A stretch of DNA of 64,000 nt from Mesorhizobium sp. ES1-1 (lineage in GTDB: Bacteria > Pseudomonadota > Alphaproteobacteria > Rhizobiales > Rhizobiaceae). The stretch lies in contig NZ_JAIUGX010000004.1 in NCBI RefSeq assembly GCF_020164785.1, positions 310,001 to 374,000 on the forward strand. The letters run 5' to 3'. The notes beneath the pieces are model-generated. The model had not been told where the DNA came from and did not search any database. It saw only the letters and a program-made list of their open reading frames with translations. A program made the position numbers and the translations under genes. This document shows, piece after piece, positions 39,347 to 48,410 of the stretch; position 1 is the stretch's first letter, and each line of letters opens with the position of its first letter.

Positions 39347-39442
39347 ATGAAGAAGACCTACGTAAAGCCGGTTCTAGACAAGCGCGAAAAGCTTTCGACC
39401 GTAACGGCCGCGCCTTGTCCGAGCTACGGCTGCCCAACCTAA
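39347..39442 (+). CDS. short peptide, lasso-leader-like RiPP precursor candidate
   Basis: 31 residues, starting MKKTYVKPVLDKREKLST and ending APCPSYGCPT. Tyr5-x-x-Pro8-x-Leu10 is the leader motif recognised by the RRE (PqqD-like) protein of lasso-peptide systems, and Thr20 sits two residues before a possible cut after Ala21, the usual -2 Thr. The proposed core would have ten residues with two cysteines (CPSYGC). The Gly normally after the motif is Glu14. SD GGGGA lies about 8 nt before ATG 39347 and a perfect hairpin follows. No cyclase, protease or transporter gene of such a pathway is within the window. Confidence 0.65.
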   Translation: MKKTYVKPVLDKREKLSTVTAAPCPSYGCPT

Positions 39443-39464
39443 GCTTGGTCAACCGTTTGGTTCA

Positions 39465-39494
39465 AAAGCCCGCGCATTTCGGTGCGCGGGCTTT
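39465..39494 (+). terminator. hairpin after the short peptide gene
   Basis: A perfect 12-bp stem (AAAGCCCGCGCA and its complement) with loop TTTCGG, 22 nt beyond the peptide stop. It is a plausible terminator although the T-run is only the CTTT of the stem. Bases 39495-39628 show nothing else. Confidence 0.65.
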
Positions 39495-39628
39495 GCCGTT
39501 CAAAGGCATGAACACGGCAGCTTGTGGTCACCATTTCGGACGCATTGGTCGCCCGGCCGAGCGAAGCGGCGGGCCGCGCGGAGGCTACCGAAACTGCCGT
39601 ACGATTGCTGCCCTACAAGCTTAATCAC

Positions 39629-40639
39629 CTACTTCTCCGACACTCCAGCCTCGGCAAAACTAGCCATATGCGCATGACATTCCAGCGCCGAGCGCACGAT
39701 GTTGACGGCAAGGCATGCGCCCGAGCCTTCACCGAGACGCATGCCGAGATCGAGAAGCGGCGGCAGGCCGAGGGCTTCGAGCAGGCCGCGATGGCCTGAC
39801 TCGGCGGAGACATGGGCTGCGGTGGTGTGGGCGAGGCCGGTCGGGTGCAGCTTGGCCAGCGGGGCGGCGGCCGCCGTGCAGACGAAGCCGTCGAGCAGCA
39901 CCGGTATGCCGAGATGACGAGCGGCGAGCGTGGCCCCGAAGATGGCCGCGAGCTCGCGGCCGCCGAGCGCCGCGGCAACGCCCAGCGGGTCGGCAAGGGC
40001 GCCTGCGTGGCGCTTCAGGCCGGCTTCGATGGCGATCACCTTGCGCTTCAGGCCGGCATCATCGACACCGGTGCCGCGCCCCGTCCATTTCTCCGCGCCG
40101 CCGCCGAACAGGGCGGCCGATATGGCTGCTGCCGGCGTGGTGTTGCCGATGCCCATCTCGCCGAAACAGATCAGGTCGAGATCGTCAGTCACGGCGTCAT
40201 AGCCGGCCGAAACCGCAGCGAGAAACGCCGTCTCGTCCATTGCGGGCATTTGGGTGAAGTCGCCCGTGGAACGGTCGAGATCGAGGGGGATGACATCGAG
40301 CTCGGCCCCGGCGATGCGGGCGAGCTGGTTGATCGCGGCACCGCCGCCGGCGAAATTGGCGACCATCTGCACCGTCACTTCGGACGGGAAGGCCGACACG
40401 CCTTGGGCGGTGACGCCGTGATTGCCGGCGAAGACGAACACTTTCACCCGGTCGAGCCTAGGCATGTCGCGGCCCTGCCAGCGCGCCAGCCACGCGGCTA
40501 TGGTCTCCAGCCGGCCAAGACTACCCTGCGGCTTGGTGAGCGTGTCCTGCCGGTTGGCAACCGCCAGGGCGGCGACATCGCTGCCGGCAGGCAGTTCGAG
40601 GCACGCGGCACGCAATTCATCGAGCGATTTAAAGGGCAT
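39629..40639 (-). CDS. cobT: nicotinate-nucleotide--dimethylbenzimidazole phosphoribosyltransferase
   Basis: 336 residues (cobU in the Pseudomonas denitrificans naming). It makes alpha-ribazole phosphate, the activated lower ligand of cobalamin. The N-terminal LTKPQGSLGRLE segment, the FAGNHGVTAQGVSAFP block and the C-terminal GEGSGACLA with the catalytic Glu are all present. It is 38 bp after the cobS stop on the same strand and is likely the last gene of the cobL-cobT unit. Confidence 0.95.
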   Translation of the reverse strand: MPFKSLDELRAACLELPAGSDVAALAVANRQDTLTKPQGSLGRLETIAAWLARWQGRDMPRLDRVKVFVFAGNHGVTAQGVSAFPSEVTVQMVANFAGGGAAINQLARIAGAELDVIPLDLDRSTGDFTQMPAMDETAFLAAVSAGYDAVTDDLDLICFGEMGIGNTTPAAAISAALFGGGAEKWTGRGTGVDDAGLKRKVIAIEAGLKRHAGALADPLGVAAALGGRELAAIFGATLAARHLGIPVLLDGFVCTAAAAPLAKLHPTGLAHTTAAHVSAESGHRGLLEALGLPPLLDLGMRLGEGSGACLAVNIVRSALECHAHMASFAEAGVSEK

Positions 40640-40677
40640 GGGGGCAAGGTCTCCGAAAAAGAATCAGGCCAAAGGGA

Positions 40678-41493
40678 TTAGGAAAGAGCCACGGAAGCGA
40701 CGAGCAGCACCGATATCTCGCCCACCTGCTGCAAAGCGCCGATCGTGTCGCCGGTCTGGCCATCGATCTGGTTGAGGCAGAGCGCGTGGAAGGCTGCAAA
40801 CAGCAGGCCGAGCAGGACGAGTGCGGCGACGGCGCCACCAAAACCGAGCAGCAGGAGCGGCGCCGCGCCGAGCACGGCGCCGACGATGGCGACTTCCAAC
40901 GCAACCGTGCCGGCGCCGGCTGAAAGGCCGTCGTCGCGCGCCGGAGGCAGGCTGTGCATGAAGGCGCCAAGCACGCCGCGTGAGGCCGCGTGCGCGGCAA
41001 TGAGGGCGACAAGCGCCTGAGTGGGGTCGATGAATTGCGACAGTGCGCTCCAGCGGATCAGCAGCGACAGGGCCAAGGCCATGGCGCCATAGGCGCCTAT
41101 GCGGCTGTCGCGCATGATCTCCAGCTTGCGGCCCCGCGATTTGCCGCCACCGAAACCGTCGGCAACGTCGGACAATCCGTCCTCGTGCAGGCAGCCGGTG
41201 GTAAGCACCGTTGCAACAAGGGCAAGCGCCGCCGCGGGCCCCATGGCAAGGCCGAGTCGTTCCGCCGTGGCAAAGACGGTGGCGCCGATCAGGCCAACGA
41301 CGAGGCCGGCGAGCGGCGCCGCCCAGATTGCGGCGGCGAGGCGGCGGCCGCGAAAGTCGAGGACCGGCAAAGGCAGCCTGGTGAAGAAGACCAGGCAGAG
41401 TGCGATGTCGTCGACGATCTGTCGTGGCGAAAGGCTGACGCTCCGCAGCTTGAGCATGATCCTTTCCCAGATGCGGTTGCGAGGCTTCGGCAT
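40678..41493 (-). CDS. cobS: adenosylcobinamide-GDP ribazoletransferase (cobalamin synthase)
   Basis: 271 residues (cobV in P. denitrificans naming). An inner-membrane enzyme that joins adenosylcobinamide-GDP to alpha-ribazole; about seven membrane helices are seen. The family motif TGCLHEDGLSDVADGFGGG is at about 101-120 and supplies metal-binding acidic residues. ATG 41493 lies 4 nt after the cobB stop with GAGGGG upstream; ATG 41457 is a shorter alternative. Confidence 0.93.
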   Translation of the reverse strand: MPKPRNRIWERIMLKLRSVSLSPRQIVDDIALCLVFFTRLPLPVLDFRGRRLAAAIWAAPLAGLVVGLIGATVFATAERLGLAMGPAAALALVATVLTTGCLHEDGLSDVADGFGGGKSRGRKLEIMRDSRIGAYGAMALALSLLIRWSALSQFIDPTQALVALIAAHAASRGVLGAFMHSLPPARDDGLSAGAGTVALEVAIVGAVLGAAPLLLLGFGGAVAALVLLGLLFAAFHALCLNQIDGQTGDTIGALQQVGEISVLLVASVALS

Positions 41494-41497
41494 TGCT

Positions 41498-42811
41498 CTA
41501 GCCCCTCGCAATGGCGTGGAAGAAGGTGCCGCTGACCTGGCCGCGCCGGAACCCAGATGCGCCGACCGGATTGCCCTGACCGTCGGCGAGGTCGGCCAGC
41601 GGCTCGTCATTTCCGCTCGCCGTCATTTGCGCATAATGGAATTCGTGGCCACGGATCAGCGCGCCTTGCGAGCCCAACGGACAGTCGGCGCGCAGCCGCG
41701 CCTCGCGGTAGCCGAGATTCATCTTGCGCTTGGCGAAGCTGGTGGAATGGCCGAGCAGGCCGAGCATTGCATGGGTTTGACCTGCCGCGTCCTCCAGAGC
41801 TTGGCCGAGCGCCATGAACCCGCCGCACTCGCCGTGAATGGGCTTGGTCGCGGCAAATCTCGCCATGCCGGCCCTGAAGGCCTCCGCTGCCGCGAGCCGG
41901 CCGGCATGAAGCTCGGGATAGCCGCCGGGCAGCCAGCACACATCGCAATCCTCACCGGGCGCTTCGTTGGCAAGCGGCGAGAACGGGACGATCTCGGCGC
42001 CTGCCTGGCGCCAATGAGCGGCGACATGGGGATAGAGGAAGGTGAAGGCGGCGTCCTCGGCCAGCGCGATGCGTTGTCCCGGCGGCGCCAGTGCCTCGTC
42101 GAAGCCGCCCGCCGCCGGCGTAAAAGGTGTCGCCAGCGCCATGATGGCATCGAGGTCGAGCGACTTTTCCGCCATGTCGGCCAGCCGATCGAGATGCGCC
42201 ATCAGGTCGTCATATTCGCCGGCCTGGACGAGACCCAAATGGCGCTCGGGCAGGGTCAGCGTCGGGTCGCGCAGTATGGCGCCGACCACTGGCAGGCCGA
42301 TCGCCTCGATGGCATCAGCGGAGAGCCGGCGGTGGCGCTCGCTGCCTAGCCGGTTGAGCACGACACCGGCCATGCGCACATCCGGGTCGTAGGTGGCGAA
42401 GCCCTTGGCGACGGCCGCCGCCGTGGTCGACTGGCCTGATACGTCCAGCACAAGCAGCACCGGCAGGCCGTAGAGCCGGGCGAGGTCGGCGGCGGAGCCG
42501 GTGCGGCCTGGCAAGGACGGGATGCCGTCGAACAGGCCCATGGCGCTTTCGAGGATGACGAAATCGGTGTCGTCGGCCGCCTGCGCGGCAAGCGCGTTGA
42601 GCAGCGATGGCGGCATCGCCCAGCTGTCTAGGTTGACGCCGGACAGGCCGGTGGCGGCGGTATGGAAACCGGGATCGATATAGTCGGGGCCGGATTTGGC
42701 ACCACGCACTTTCAGGCCTCGCCGGGTCAATGCGCGCAGGATGCCGATGCTGACGCTGGTCTTGCCGGAGCCGGAGCGCGGCGCGCCGATGATGATGGCG
42801 CGGGCCGTCAT
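41498..42811 (-). CDS. cobB: cobyrinic acid a,c-diamide synthase
   Basis: 437 residues. It amidates the a and c side chains of hydrogenobyrinic acid with glutamine and ATP. The N-terminal P-loop is GAPRSGSGKTSV (residues 9-20), and the C-terminal glutaminase domain has its Cys in HGECGGFMALG near 335. It overlaps cobA by 4 nt (ATGA at 42808-42811). Confidence 0.95.
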   Translation of the reverse strand: MTARAIIIGAPRSGSGKTSVSIGILRALTRRGLKVRGAKSGPDYIDPGFHTAATGLSGVNLDSWAMPPSLLNALAAQAADDTDFVILESAMGLFDGIPSLPGRTGSAADLARLYGLPVLLVLDVSGQSTTAAAVAKGFATYDPDVRMAGVVLNRLGSERHRRLSADAIEAIGLPVVGAILRDPTLTLPERHLGLVQAGEYDDLMAHLDRLADMAEKSLDLDAIMALATPFTPAAGGFDEALAPPGQRIALAEDAAFTFLYPHVAAHWRQAGAEIVPFSPLANEAPGEDCDVCWLPGGYPELHAGRLAAAEAFRAGMARFAATKPIHGECGGFMALGQALEDAAGQTHAMLGLLGHSTSFAKRKMNLGYREARLRADCPLGSQGALIRGHEFHYAQMTASGNDEPLADLADGQGNPVGASGFRRGQVSGTFFHAIARG

Positions 42812-43626
42812 GCTTGCCCCATCAAGGCCGCCCGCATCGCGACGACGCCGCCGACCACGATCAGCGCCGGCGAGGCCAGCCCGGCGGCAGCGGCCTCTTC
42901 GGTGATGGTGGCAAGCGTAGCCACGACGATCCTTTCCTGAGGCGTCGTAGCGGCAACGATGACGGCAGCGGGCGTCGATGGCGCCAGCCCGCCATTGAGC
43001 AAGGCCGCGGCTATGATGGGCAGATTGGACATGCCCATATAGACGATGACCGGCTGGCCGGTGCGCGCGATGGCCGCCCAATCGATGTCGTCGTCGGTGC
43101 CGGCGGCGTGTCCGGTCGTCAGGATTACCGCCTTGTTGATGCCGCGCATGGTCGCAGGAATGCCGGTGGCGGCAAGCGCGCTGAGACCGGAGGTCAGGCC
43201 GGGCAGGACCCGGAAGGGAATATTTTCGCGTACGAGCGCCAAGGCTTCCTCGCCGCCGCGCCCAAAAATATAGGGGTCGCCGCCCTTCAGCCTGACGACG
43301 CGGCGGCCGTCGCGCGCCAGTCGAACCAGCAATGCGGTGATGTCGTCCTGCTTCATCGAGGGCTTTCCGCCGCGCTTGCCGGCAAAGAAGAGCTCGGCAT
43401 TTCCCGCAACGGCCACGACATCAGGCGAAACCAGCGCGTCATAGACCAACGCATCCGCCTCGGCCAAGGCCGCCAGCACTTCCACGGTCAGGCAGCCGGG
43501 GTCGCCGGGGCCGGCGCCGGCCAGCCAGACATGGCCGGGCTCAAGCCGGCGCGGCTTGAAGTTCAGCCGGGCGAGCGCCTGTACGAGCGTGGCGTTCCCG
43601 CCGTCCTTGTCGGTAACGCCGCTCAC
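42808..43626 (-). CDS. cobA: uroporphyrinogen-III C-methyltransferase
   Basis: 272 residues. It makes precorrin-2 by two SAM-dependent methylations, the entry point of corrin synthesis. Tetrapyrrole-methylase motifs: [11 protein letters not shown] (about 38-48) and [16 protein letters not shown] near 115. GTG 43626 overlaps the cobM stop as GTGA. No CysG oxidase domain is fused, as is normal for a dedicated CobA. Confidence 0.95.
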   Translation of the reverse strand: MSGVTDKDGGNATLVQALARLNFKPRRLEPGHVWLAGAGPGDPGCLTVEVLAALAEADALVYDALVSPDVVAVAGNAELFFAGKRGGKPSMKQDDITALLVRLARDGRRVVRLKGGDPYIFGRGGEEALALVRENIPFRVLPGLTSGLSALAATGIPATMRGINKAVILTTGHAAGTDDDIDWAAIARTGQPVIVYMGMSNLPIIAAALLNGGLAPSTPAAVIVAATTPQERIVVATLATITEEAAAAGLASPALIVVGGVVAMRAALMGQA

Positions 43627-44387
43627 AATCCGTCCCGTCCCCGAAAACGCCGCTGGTAATGGGCGTCGTACAATGAACTCTCGCCGAAATCGCGCGCCGC
43701 CAGCGAGCGGCCGACGAAGATGATCGCCGTGCGCTCCATCGGGTCGGCGGCGAGCAGCGCCTCGATGGTGGCCAGAGTGCCCGTCAGCACGCGCTCGTCC
43801 GGCCAGGAGGCGCGGAAGACGATCGCCACCGGGCAATCGCCGCCACAATGCGGCGTCAGGTCGGCAACCACGCGATCGATGGCGTGGATAGCCAGATGGA
43901 TGGCGAGCGTGGCGCCGGTGCGACCGAAACCGGCAAGCGTTTCGTTGGGCGGCATCTTCGAAGCACGGCCGGAAACGCGCGTCAGCACGAGGCTCTGCGC
44001 GACCTCGGGGATGGTCAGTTCGCGGCGCAGGGCAGCGGCTGCTGCGGCGAAGGAGGGGACGCCGGGCGTCAGTGTGTAAGGGATGCCGTGCCGCTCCAGC
44101 CTGCGGATCTGCTCGGCAACGGCGCTCCAGACCGACAGGTCGCCGGAATGGAGGCGGGCAACGTCCTGGCCTGCGTTGTGAGCTTCAAGATAGGCGGCCT
44201 CGATCTCGTCGAGCGACATCGGCGCCGTGTCGATCAGCTTCGTTCCCGGCGCGCAGTGCTGCAGCAATTCAGGCGCGACGATGGACCCGGCATGGAGGCA
44301 GACGGGGCAATTGGCCAGCAGGCGCGCGCCCCGCAAGGTGATGAGGTCAGCCGCGCCTGGGCCGGCGCCGATGAAATGAACGGTCAT
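43623..44387 (-). CDS. cobM: precorrin-4 C11-methyltransferase
   Basis: 254 residues. Methylates C11 of precorrin-4. The tetrapyrrole methylase start [18 protein letters not shown] and [13 protein letters not shown] are intact, as is the [19 protein letters not shown] segment typical of CobM/CbiF. It overlaps cobA (GTGA) and cobE (ATGA). Confidence 0.95.
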   Translation of the reverse strand: MTVHFIGAGPGAADLITLRGARLLANCPVCLHAGSIVAPELLQHCAPGTKLIDTAPMSLDEIEAAYLEAHNAGQDVARLHSGDLSVWSAVAEQIRRLERHGIPYTLTPGVPSFAAAAAALRRELTIPEVAQSLVLTRVSGRASKMPPNETLAGFGRTGATLAIHLAIHAIDRVVADLTPHCGGDCPVAIVFRASWPDERVLTGTLATIEALLAADPMERTAIIFVGRSLAARDFGESSLYDAHYQRRFRGRDGL

Positions 44388-44773
44388 GGCGCGTCATCTC
44401 CGCCGACAGCGATGGCACAGGTGACAGGGCCAAGGACAGTGCGTGGGCCAAGCAGTCTTGCCCCGGTTCCGGCAGCGGCGAGGGCCGAGGCTTCGGAAAC
44501 CGATGGAGTGCCGGCAAGGTGTTGCGAAATGCTGGAGTTGCTGATTGTAGCTGATGCGGCAGCCTCGATCGCGGCCGGGTCGACGATGACGACCGGAAGT
44601 TTGAGCCGATGTCCAGCGGAGGTGATCGCGTCTTCATGCTTCTTGAAATCGCTCGTCGCCAGCACCGATAACGCCGCCATCGTCAGGCCGTGCGCTTCGA
44701 TAGAGGTCTCGATGGCTGCGACCACTTCGTCGACACTGACCCCTTTTCTGCTTCCGATGCCGGCGACGATCAT
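44384..44773 (-). CDS. cobE: CobE / CbiG C-terminal-like cobalamin biosynthesis protein
   Basis: 129 residues. A single CbiG_C-type domain: it starts [17 protein letters not shown], then [16 protein letters not shown] and a Gly/Ala-rich end. CobE is needed in the aerobic route, though its exact reaction is unsettled. ATG 44773 is preferred because it overlaps the cobL stop by ATGA like the neighbouring junctions; ATG 44791 would add six residues. Confidence 0.9.
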   Translation of the reverse strand: MIVAGIGSRKGVSVDEVVAAIETSIEAHGLTMAALSVLATSDFKKHEDAITSAGHRLKLPVVIVDPAAIEAAASATISNSSISQHLAGTPSVSEASALAAAGTGARLLGPRTVLGPVTCAIAVGGDDAP

Positions 44774-45999
44774 GGCTTCAGCCAACTCCATTGCGTGACC
44801 GGCATGGCGGACCGCCAGGCCTGCATGGAGCCGACCGGCGAAGCACGGGAGATGGCAAGCCGAGCAAGATCGCCGCCGAGCTTCATGTGCTGGGTGAGCA
44901 GCAGGGCCTCCATCTCCAGCGTCACCGCATTCGCAACCAGCCGGCCGCCGCTTCGCAACGCCTCGATGGCCTCGTTCAACACGCCTTCTTCGCTACCCCC
45001 GCCGCCGATGAAGATCGCGTCCGGTGTCTCGAGCCCGGCAAGCGCGCCGGGGGCGCTGCCCTCGACCACGACGAGGCCTGGAACGCCGCAGGCGGCGGCG
45101 TTGCGGGCGACGCGGGCGGCGCGGATCGGGTCGGCCTCGATGGCAATGGTGCGCATCGAGGGATGGGCGAGCATCCATTCTATGCCGATGGAGCCGGAGC
45201 CGGCGCCGATGTCCCAAAGCAGTTCGCCGCGCCTCGGCGCCAGCGCCGATAGGGTGATTGCGCGGATTTCACGCTTGGTGATCTGCCCGTCATGATCGAA
45301 CAGATGGTCGGCCCGACCCGACGCTAGGGGAAGGATGCGTGCGTCGGGACCAGATTCAACTTCCACAGCCAACACGTTGAGAGGATTGACGTTTTCGAGA
45401 TCGAAGGCGTCGGCGCGGGCCGTGCGCAAATTCTCGTTTGGACCGCCGAGCGCCTCCAGAACGGTCAGCCGCGAAGGGCCGAAATCGAGTTCGGTGAGCA
45501 GGCTGGCAATTGCCGCGGGGGCTTGCCCGTCCGATGTCAGGACCAGAAGGCGCGCCCTTGGCTGCAGCAGTGGTCGGATCAGGTCCAGCGGCCGGCCATG
45601 CAGCGAGACTGCCTCGATGTCCTGTAGCGCCCAGCCCAGCCGTGCGGCTGCCAGCGAAACGGCTGACGGCGCGGGGATGACATGCATGTCCTGCGGCCCG
45701 ACCTTGCGGGCGAGGGTGGCCCCGACGCCATGGAAGAACGGATCGCCAGAGGCAAGCACGCAGACGTTCCTGCCGGCAAGCGCCAGCACATCGGCCATGC
45801 CGGCATCGAAGGGAACGGGCCAGGGGCGCGGCTCCCCTTTGGCCAGGGAGGCAATCAGCGCCAGGTGCCGTTTGCCGCCGAAGATAAATTCGGCTTGCGC
45901 AATCCGCTGCTTGGCCTCGTCGCCCAGACCCGCTAAGCCGTCCTCGCCGATGCCGACGATGGTGAGCCATTGGGGTGTTGGCTGCCTGATTTTTGACAT
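44770..45999 (-). CDS. cobL: precorrin-6Y C5,15-methyltransferase (decarboxylating)
   Basis: 409 residues. Two enzymes in one chain: an N-terminal CbiE-like tetrapyrrole methylase (about 1-215, LTIVGIGEDGL and ASGDPFFHGVG) and a C-terminal CbiT-like methyltransferase (about 225-409) with SAM motif LLWDIGAGSGSIGIEW. It methylates C5 and C15 and removes the acetate carboxyl at C12. ATG 45999 opens the second cob transcription unit; 154 bp with a palindromic repeat separates it from divergent cobK. Confidence 0.95.
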   Translation of the reverse strand: MSKIRQPTPQWLTIVGIGEDGLAGLGDEAKQRIAQAEFIFGGKRHLALIASLAKGEPRPWPVPFDAGMADVLALAGRNVCVLASGDPFFHGVGATLARKVGPQDMHVIPAPSAVSLAAARLGWALQDIEAVSLHGRPLDLIRPLLQPRARLLVLTSDGQAPAAIASLLTELDFGPSRLTVLEALGGPNENLRTARADAFDLENVNPLNVLAVEVESGPDARILPLASGRADHLFDHDGQITKREIRAITLSALAPRRGELLWDIGAGSGSIGIEWMLAHPSMRTIAIEADPIRAARVARNAAACGVPGLVVVEGSAPGALAGLETPDAIFIGGGGSEEGVLNEAIEALRSGGRLVANAVTLEMEALLLTQHMKLGGDLARLAISRASPVGSMQAWRSAMPVTQWSWLKP

Positions 46000-46004
46000 G
46001 TCGC

Positions 46005-46129
46005 GCCGCCCCTCATCCGCCTGCCGGCACCTTCTCCCCGTATAGTAACGGGTAGAAGGGAGAAGCTCGGACGCCGACGCCTCCCTCTCCCCGTTCTTCA
46101 CGGGGAGAGGGTAAGGGTGAGGGGCGGCG
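46005..46129. repeat. rhizobial palindromic repeat (RIME-like)
   Basis: The outer ends GCCGCCCCTCA (46005-46015) and TGAGGGGCGGC (46119-46129) are perfect complements. Inside are two more hairpins, one a perfect 12-bp stem with loop TCTTC at 46084-46112, the other an imperfect stem at about 46029-46060. The structure matches the dispersed palindromes of rhizobial genomes. It fills the cobL-cobK gap, where both promoters should be. Confidence 0.75.
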
Positions 46130-46153
46130 GCGACGCTGTTCAACGTGGGGCCC

Positions 46154-46903
46154 ATGAAGAAAATTCTGATCCTTGGCGGCACAACGGAAGCCCGGCAACT
46201 GGCAGGGAAATTGGCGTCGCGCGCTTCCGTCACGCTGTCGCTGGCCGGCCGTACCGAAAGCCCGGTCGCGCAGGGCGTGCCGACAAGGGTCGGCGGCTTT
46301 GGCGGCGCCGAAGGGTTGGCTTGCTATCTCACGGAGACAGGCAAGGAGCTGATGATCGACGCCACGCATCCCTATGCCGCGCGGATCTCGGCCAATGCAG
46401 CGGAAGCAGCGCGCAAGACCGGCGTGCCGATTGTCGCCCTGCGGCGCCCGGGCTGGGAGCGGGTCGAAGGCGACCGCTGGACGCCGGTCGATACGGTCGG
46501 CGCTGCCGTGCAAGCGCTTGGAACGGCGCCACGCCGGGTTTTCCTGGCGCTCGGCCGTCAAGAAATTGCCGCTTTCGAAGCCGCGCTCCAACATCAATAT
46601 TTGATCCGCAGCGTCGATCCCGTCGAGCCGAAACTTGCGGTTCCCGACGCGACGTACCTGTTGGCGCGCGGGCCGTTTCACGAGGCGGAGGAACGCGCGC
46701 TGCTCGAGAAACATCACATTGAAATTCTCGTATCCAAGGACAGCGGTGGCGCGGCGACCTATGGCAAGATCGCTGCCGCGCGGGCGCTTGGCATCGAGGT
46801 GGTGATGGTGCGCCGGCCCGATCTGCCGAAGGTGCCCTCGGCTGAAACCGTCGAAGCGCTGGTCGCGCTTATCGAGCAGCGTGGGGTGGATCATTTTCTC
46901 TGA
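46154..46903 (+). CDS. cobK: precorrin-6A reductase
   Basis: 249 residues. NADPH-dependent reduction of precorrin-6A. The N-terminal nucleotide motif ILGGTTEARQLAGKL (about 6-20), DATHPYAARIS near 75 and SKDSGGAATYGKI near 195 are the family's. SD GTGGGG precedes ATG 46154. It is the only cob gene on the plus strand; its end overlaps the convergent cobJ by 13 bp. Confidence 0.95.
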   Translation: MKKILILGGTTEARQLAGKLASRASVTLSLAGRTESPVAQGVPTRVGGFGGAEGLACYLTETGKELMIDATHPYAARISANAAEAARKTGVPIVALRRPGWERVEGDRWTPVDTVGAAVQALGTAPRRVFLALGRQEIAAFEAALQHQYLIRSVDPVEPKLAVPDATYLLARGPFHEAEERALLEKHHIEILVSKDSGGAATYGKIAAARALGIEVVMVRRPDLPKVPSAETVEALVALIEQRGVDHFL

Positions 46904-47655
46904 CCCGACGACGAGCGTGGCGTGTAGACCAGCGTCGGCTTGTCGCCGCGCTTGATGATGCGGGTTTCCGGCGAGCCGATGATGATGCAGGTCGCCATGT
47001 CGGCCTTTTGCGCATCGACATCGGCCAGCAGATACACCTCGATCCGCTCGTCGGGACGGCCGGCCGCACGGCCGAAGATCACTGGCGTGGTGCCGGGCAG
47101 GATGGCGGTAAGGCACTCGAAGGCCCGGCCAAGCTGCCAGGGGCGCGCCTTGCTGATCGGGTTGTAGAGGGCAATGACGAAGCCGGCGCCGGCCGCCGCC
47201 AGCAGGCGCAGTTCGATCAGCTCCCACGGCTTAAGATTGTCGGACAGCGAGATGGCGCAGAAATCATGGCCGAGCGGCGCCCCGATGCGCGCGGCCACGG
47301 CGAGCATGGCGGTAACCCCAGGCACGACAGCGACATCGACGGCTCTCCATGCGGCAGGACCGGACTCTATCGCCTCGCAGACCGCGGCCGCCATCGCGAA
47401 CACGCCGGGGTCTCCGCCCGAGACCACGGCGACGGCATGGCCCTCGGCTGCATTCATGAGGGCGTCCTTGGAGCGGGCGAGTTCCTCGCGGTTGTCGGAG
47501 GCGACGCGTGTCTGGTCGGCGCGCAGGTCGAGCCGGTCGAGATAGGGCTTGTAGCCGTAGAAGAATTGCGCTTCGGCGACGGCGCGGCTGGCTTCGGGAG
47601 TAACCTGGTCCGCATTGCCGGGCCCAAGGCCGATGACGGTGACACGACCGCTCAT
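46891..47655 (-). CDS. cobJ: precorrin-3B C17-methyltransferase
   Basis: 254 residues. Methylates C17 with ring contraction. The tetrapyrrole-methylase start VTVIGLGPGNADQVTPEA, VVSGGDPGVFAMA and the family's FCAISLSDNLKPWE segment are present. It is the last gene of the riboswitch-controlled unit and overlaps cobI by ATGA. Confidence 0.95.
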   Translation of the reverse strand: MSGRVTVIGLGPGNADQVTPEASRAVAEAQFFYGYKPYLDRLDLRADQTRVASDNREELARSKDALMNAAEGHAVAVVSGGDPGVFAMAAAVCEAIESGPAAWRAVDVAVVPGVTAMLAVAARIGAPLGHDFCAISLSDNLKPWELIELRLLAAAGAGFVIALYNPISKARPWQLGRAFECLTAILPGTTPVIFGRAAGRPDERIEVYLLADVDAQKADMATCIIIGSPETRIIKRGDKPTLVYTPRSSSGQRK

Positions 47656-48410
47656 GCGTCGCCTCCCGCCACACCGGGACGGCCGGACCAGCCGGCGACA
47701 AGCACGATGGAGAAGTAAGGCGCCCGGTCGTCCTGCTTGTCTGCCAGCTTCATTGATAAGGTTGCGGCCATAGTGCCGCGCTCGACATAGACGGCGCGCG
47801 CCAGCTTGCCGGTTGCTTCCAGTGCCCGTCTGATCTTCGCCAAATTGCGGCCAACCTTCATGATCACGGCAGCATCGGTGTCGGCGAGGCGACGCGTCAA
47901 TTCGAACTCGCTCATTGTGCCCGGCAGCACCGTGAGCACGTCGTCGCCCTGGACGATGGGCAGGCCGGTCTGCGACCAGCAGCCCGACATGGCGGTCACA
48001 CCGGGAATGACCTCGGTCGGGAAGCGATGGGCGAGCCGCACATGCAGATGCATGTAGGAACCGTAGAAAAGCGGGTCGCCCTCGGACAAAACGGCGACCA
48101 TCCGGCCGGCCTCGAGATGTCCGGCAACAGCCATGGCGGACTCCTCGTAGAAGCCGGTGATCTGGGAACGGTAGTCGTCGTGGATCTTGTCGATTTCGGT
48201 GGTGACGGGATAGAGCAGCGGCAGTTCCACCATGTCGGGCCGGAAGCGTGCCGCGACGATGGCGCGGGCATTGCTGTTGTTGCCGCGCTTGGCGAAATAG
48301 GCGACGACATCGGCGTCGGCCAGCACGCGCGCAGCCTTCAGCGTCAGCAATTCGGGATCGCCCGGACCGGTGCCGACGCCGACGAGACGGCCTTTGGGGA
48401 GAGCGTTCAC
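47652..48410 (-). CDS. cobI: precorrin-2 C20-methyltransferase
   Basis: 252 residues. Methylates C20 of precorrin-2. GVGTGPGDPELLTLKA opens the tetrapyrrole methylase fold and LSEGDPLFYGSYMHLH is the CobI/CbiL motif. GTG 48410 overlaps the cobH stop as GTGA, so a GTG start is chosen. Confidence 0.95.
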   Translation of the reverse strand: MNALPKGRLVGVGTGPGDPELLTLKAARVLADADVVAYFAKRGNNSNARAIVAARFRPDMVELPLLYPVTTEIDKIHDDYRSQITGFYEESAMAVAGHLEAGRMVAVLSEGDPLFYGSYMHLHVRLAHRFPTEVIPGVTAMSGCWSQTGLPIVQGDDVLTVLPGTMSEFELTRRLADTDAAVIMKVGRNLAKIRRALEATGKLARAVYVERGTMAATLSMKLADKQDDRAPYFSIVLVAGWSGRPGVAGGDA

